Source: an uncultured bacterium
Lineage (GTDB): Bacteria; Bacteroidota; Bacteroidia; Bacteroidales; Bacteroidaceae
Length of the DNA stretch: 7,179 bases
Direction of reading: 5' to 3'
Assembly: GCA_905215575.1 (NCBI GenBank)
Contig: CAJMQV010000097.1
Location: 1 to 7,179 of the forward strand
Shown here: in pieces, positions 4,810 to 7,179 of the stretch
Layout of the letters: the number at the start of each line of letters is the position of its first letter
How positions within the stretch are numbered: position 1 is the stretch's first letter
Position numbers and translations under genes: made by a program
Notes under the pieces: model-generated
Seen by the model: the letters and a program-made list of their open reading frames with translations, nothing else
Told to the model about the DNA's origin: nothing
Databases searched by the model: none

Positions 4810-6819
4810 ATGAAACTTTTCAATGTCCTATTGTTCTCCAGTCTGTTGCTCTCCGGAACAGAACTGGCTGCCGAAGAGAACACACGCTGGCAAATCGCCC
4901 CCGACAGCAGTATTGTATGGCAAGGAAACCAAGGTATTCCTCATCAGGACCATATGGAAATGAGCGGAAAGACCGTTTCCGTCGTCCTGCGTTATGGAAT
5001 AAACAGTCAGGGGCAGTTCCAAATCAACAAAAGCATGGTATGGCCTTTGCTCCGAACCATCCCCAACAACACTCATGCCAGCCTGATGCGACGCTATAAC
5101 TGGAACACGCTGGACTGCATCACCGTAAACGGACAAAGCCTTCTTTCGGGCGAAAAAGTGCAGGAAATCAAAATAAAAGGTAACCTGTCCGTAAAGAGCC
5201 AGACGCAAGGAAGAGGCGGACAATGGGAAATCATCCGCGAATACTTCCCCTCGACCGAACATCCGGCTTTAATGGAATTCTACCGAATCATCAATCATGG
5301 AAAAGGGAATCTGACCATTGAGATTCCCCAGAACGAATTTACCGCAAAGACCGATCCGAAACAGGGAGTACAGGGCGCCTATACCATTACGGGAAAGACA
5401 TATAACACAGGATGCCACACGCTCGCTCCGGGAGATACTCTTTGTTTCGGAGCCTCGCTCTCGGCATATGAAGGAACAGCACCGGCACAACTTCTTCCTG
5501 TGGCCGAAGAAAAATCCAAGCGCGACTCTCTGGTGCGCCTTTGGATGAGCCGGGAACTCATTCTGGACACTCCCGACCCGGTAATCAATCAGATGTTTGC
5601 CTTCTCCAAGATCCGTGCTTGCGAAAGCATTTACGAAACCCAAGGCGGACCGATGCACGGTCCCGGAGGTGAATCCTACTATGCGGCCATCTGGGCCAAC
5701 GACCAGGCCGAATATGTCAATCCTTATTTCCCGTTTGTGGGATATGACTACGGAAACGAGTCGGCCAGAAACGCATTCCGGCACTTTGCCCGTTTCATGA
5801 ACGAAGCCTGGAAACCGATTCCCAGCTCCATCATTGCCGAAGGACTGGACATCTGGAACGGTGCCGGTGACCGGGGAGATGCAGCCATGATTGCCTACGG
5901 AGCCTCCCGCTATGCTCTGGCGCTGGGCGACAGAAAAACAGCCGAAGAATTGTGGCCACTCATCACCTGGTGTCTGGAATACTGCCAAAGGAATCTGAAT
6001 GAAAAGGGCGTAGTGGCTTCGGACACGGACGAGCTGGAAAACCGTTTCCCGTCGGGAGACGCCAACCTGTGTACTTCATCTTTATATTATGACGCTCTGC
6101 TCTCGGCATCTTATCTGGCCGAAGAACTCCAGAAAGGCAAGAAAACAGCCGCAACCTATCAAAAGCAGGCCAAAGAGTTGAGACAGCATATCGAGGAATA
6201 TTTCGGGGCGACCGTAGAAGGCTTCAACACGTATGCCTATTATCAGGGCAACGATGTGCTCCGCTCCTGGATCTGCATCCCGCTGACAGTGGGCATCTAT
6301 GAACGAGCACAGGCCACCATAGACGCGCTGTTCTCTCCGCGCCTGTGGACCGAAAACGGACTGCTGACCCAGGCCGGAAGCAACACGTTCTGGGACCGTT
6401 CTACCCTATATGCCTTGCGCGGCGTATATGCAGCCGGCGAAACCGAAAAGGCTACAGACTATCTGCACCGCTACTCTGCCGTGCGCCTTTTGGGAGAACA
6501 TGTCCCCTATGCCATTGAGGCCTGGCCCGAAGGCGAACAAAGACATCTGTCTGCCGAAAGCGGACTGTATGGCCGCATCATTACCGAAGGTATTTTCGGC
6601 ATCCGGCCCTGCGGTTTCAAATCGTTTAATCTGACTCCCCGCTTGCCTCAAAGCTGGCAAAAGATGTCCCTGCGCCGTATCGGTGCCTTCCAGAGTCTTT
6701 TCGATCTGGAAATCTCCCGACTTCCGAAAAACAAGCTGAAAGTCAGAGTCATTCAAGAAGGTAAGATCAAGGAATACACCATCAAGGAATCGGAAACCGT
6801 CAGAATCCGACTCACTTAA
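4810..6819 (+). CDS. Secreted six-hairpin ((alpha/alpha)6-barrel) glycoside hydrolase-like protein, family unassigned
   Basis: 669 residues. An N-terminal hydrophobic stretch (residues 5-16) ending in ELAAEEN predicts a signal peptide cut near residue 21; there is no lipobox Cys, so it is probably periplasmic. Residues of about 25-235 look beta-rich. About 245-600 are helical, with motifs typical of six-hairpin glycosidases: GGPMHGPGGESYYAAIWANDQAEY split over 279-302 (D298), IIAEGLDIWNGAGDRGDAA (341-359; E344, D354, D357), SDTDELENRFPSGDANL (404-420), and AIEAWPEGEQRHLSAESGLY (568-587; E570, E574). EGIFGIRP then leads to a beta-rich tail (about 605-669) with LTPRLPQSW, like the closing domain of several (alpha/alpha)6 families. 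The acidic residues named are candidate catalysts by inference. It probably cleaves an oligosaccharide or glycan linkage; substrate unknown. The ATG at 4810 is chosen because the signal peptide begins there. It is a lone gene here, with no SusC/SusD pair or regulator in view. Confidence 0.7.
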   Translation: MKLFNVLLFSSLLLSGTELAAEENTRWQIAPDSSIVWQGNQGIPHQDHMEMSGKTVSVVLRYGINSQGQFQINKSMVWPLLRTIPNNTHASLMRRYNWNTLDCITVNGQSLLSGEKVQEIKIKGNLSVKSQTQGRGGQWEIIREYFPSTEHPALMEFYRIINHGKGNLTIEIPQNEFTAKTDPKQGVQGAYTITGKTYNTGCHTLAPGDTLCFGASLSAYEGTAPAQLLPVAEEKSKRDSLVRLWMSRELILDTPDPVINQMFAFSKIRACESIYETQGGPMHGPGGESYYAAIWANDQAEYVNPYFPFVGYDYGNESARNAFRHFARFMNEAWKPIPSSIIAEGLDIWNGAGDRGDAAMIAYGASRYALALGDRKTAEELWPLITWCLEYCQRNLNEKGVVASDTDELENRFPSGDANLCTSSLYYDALLSASYLAEELQKGKKTAATYQKQAKELRQHIEEYFGATVEGFNTYAYYQGNDVLRSWICIPLTVGIYERAQATIDALFSPRLWTENGLLTQAGSNTFWDRSTLYALRGVYAAGETEKATDYLHRYSAVRLLGEHVPYAIEAWPEGEQRHLSAESGLYGRIITEGIFGIRPCGFKSFNLTPRLPQSWQKMSLRRIGAFQSLFDLEISRLPKNKLKVRVIQEGKIKEYTIKESETVRIRLT

Positions 6820-7179
6820 AAGGTAGCTTTTCATTGGCCATTTTCCACATATTCAGGAAAGAGGCCTTGGTGATGTTCACCACTTTGTCCCAATTGATTT
6901 TATCCGTGTGGTCGCCCGGCTGATGATAGTCCGGGTGACCGCCGGTATGATACCAAATAATGGGAATGTTGCGCAGGGCGAAAGAAGCATTGTCACTGCC
7001 ACCCACCGGTTTGTCCCACGGACGGTAGTCGGGAGCCAGCTTCAGATCATATTTCCGCACATCTTCCTTGAGCCACTGGCCGAACGCCGGACAAGACTCC
7101 GTATAAAAATAAGTCACCTGCTCCGGATGCGCCTCATCACTGTTGCGGCCGATCATATCAAAATTCAGATAGCCCTTTA
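6812..7179 (-). CDS. M28-family zinc metallopeptidase, C-terminal fragment
   Basis: About 122 C-terminal residues; the reading frame is open to the right edge, so the gene begins outside the window and the ATG at 7156 is internal. The frame reads KGYLNFDMIGRN at the edge: the Asp of FDMIG is the usual metal ligand of M28 aminopeptidases. Further on come GGSDNASFALRNIPIIWYHTGGHPDYHQPGDHTDKINWD, with the SDxxSF / IP / YHxxxD-x-x-DKI pattern; the His in YHQPGD is the last zinc ligand. SDN replaces the common SDH, so the His often seen there is absent. The catalytic Glu lies outside the window. M28 enzymes of this kind are usually exported aminopeptidases or related amidohydrolases, but the N-terminus cannot be seen. 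Its TGA stop at 6812-6814 lies inside the end of the convergent glycosidase-like gene, overlapping by 8 bases. Confidence 0.88.
   Translation of the reverse strand, partial: KGYLNFDMIGRNSDEAHPEQVTYFYTESCPAFGQWLKEDVRKYDLKLAPDYRPWDKPVGGSDNASFALRNIPIIWYHTGGHPDYHQPGDHTDKINWDKVVNITKASFLNMWKMANEKLPFK

Noticed and set aside
5269..5988. Minus-strand open frame of 239 codons opposite the glycosidase-like gene
   Set aside because: Antisense shadow with no recognisable motif.

Overview
The window looks like chromosomal DNA from a Bacteroidales gut bacterium (Bacteroides/Phocaeicola-like). The reasons are the protein style of the housekeeping genes, the lack of Shine-Dalgarno sequences at most starts, and two exact matches to the Bacteroidetes -7 promoter box TAnnTTTG in the one divergent intergenic region. 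No species can be named from the sequence alone. There are no RNA genes, mobile elements or CRISPR arrays.

Left block (1-4404, all minus strand, so read right to left). A compact run of five genes: a YjbQ/UPF0047 protein, DNA primase dnaG, aminodeoxychorismate synthase component I (pabB), a short class IV aminotransferase that is probably the matching aminodeoxychorismate lyase (pabC), and after a 54-base gap the first 64 codons of an M20-family metallopeptidase cut by the window edge. The first four are separated by 21 and 15 bases and a 17-base overlap, so they are very probably one operon starting at a promoter near 4429-4436. PabB and PabC catalyse consecutive steps from chorismate to p-aminobenzoate for folate. 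DnaG primes DNA replication. YjbQ is a small conserved enzyme of uncertain physiological role. No glutaminase partner (PabA) is in the window.

Middle (4405-4809). This 405-base divergent intergenic region is the most structured non-coding stretch. It holds a promoter for each side, an 11-base tandem repeat abutting the left-facing -7 box, and three inverted repeats. The strongest is a perfect 14-bp stem with a 13-base loop at 4635-4675, which shares four bases with a neighbouring 15-base palindrome. A terminator is not expected between divergent genes, so this may be a control site or a small-RNA/leader locus.

Right block (4810-7179). A secreted protein of 669 residues on the plus strand has the overall look of an (alpha/alpha)6-barrel (six-hairpin) glycoside hydrolase, with a beta-rich N-terminal domain and a short beta-rich tail; I cannot assign its family. 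It converges on, and overlaps by 8 bases, the 3' end of a minus-strand M28-family zinc peptidase that runs off the right edge.

Most of the window is ordinary housekeeping sequence. The best leads are the structured intergenic region and the unassigned glycosidase. I do not see clear evidence of a new multi-gene system.
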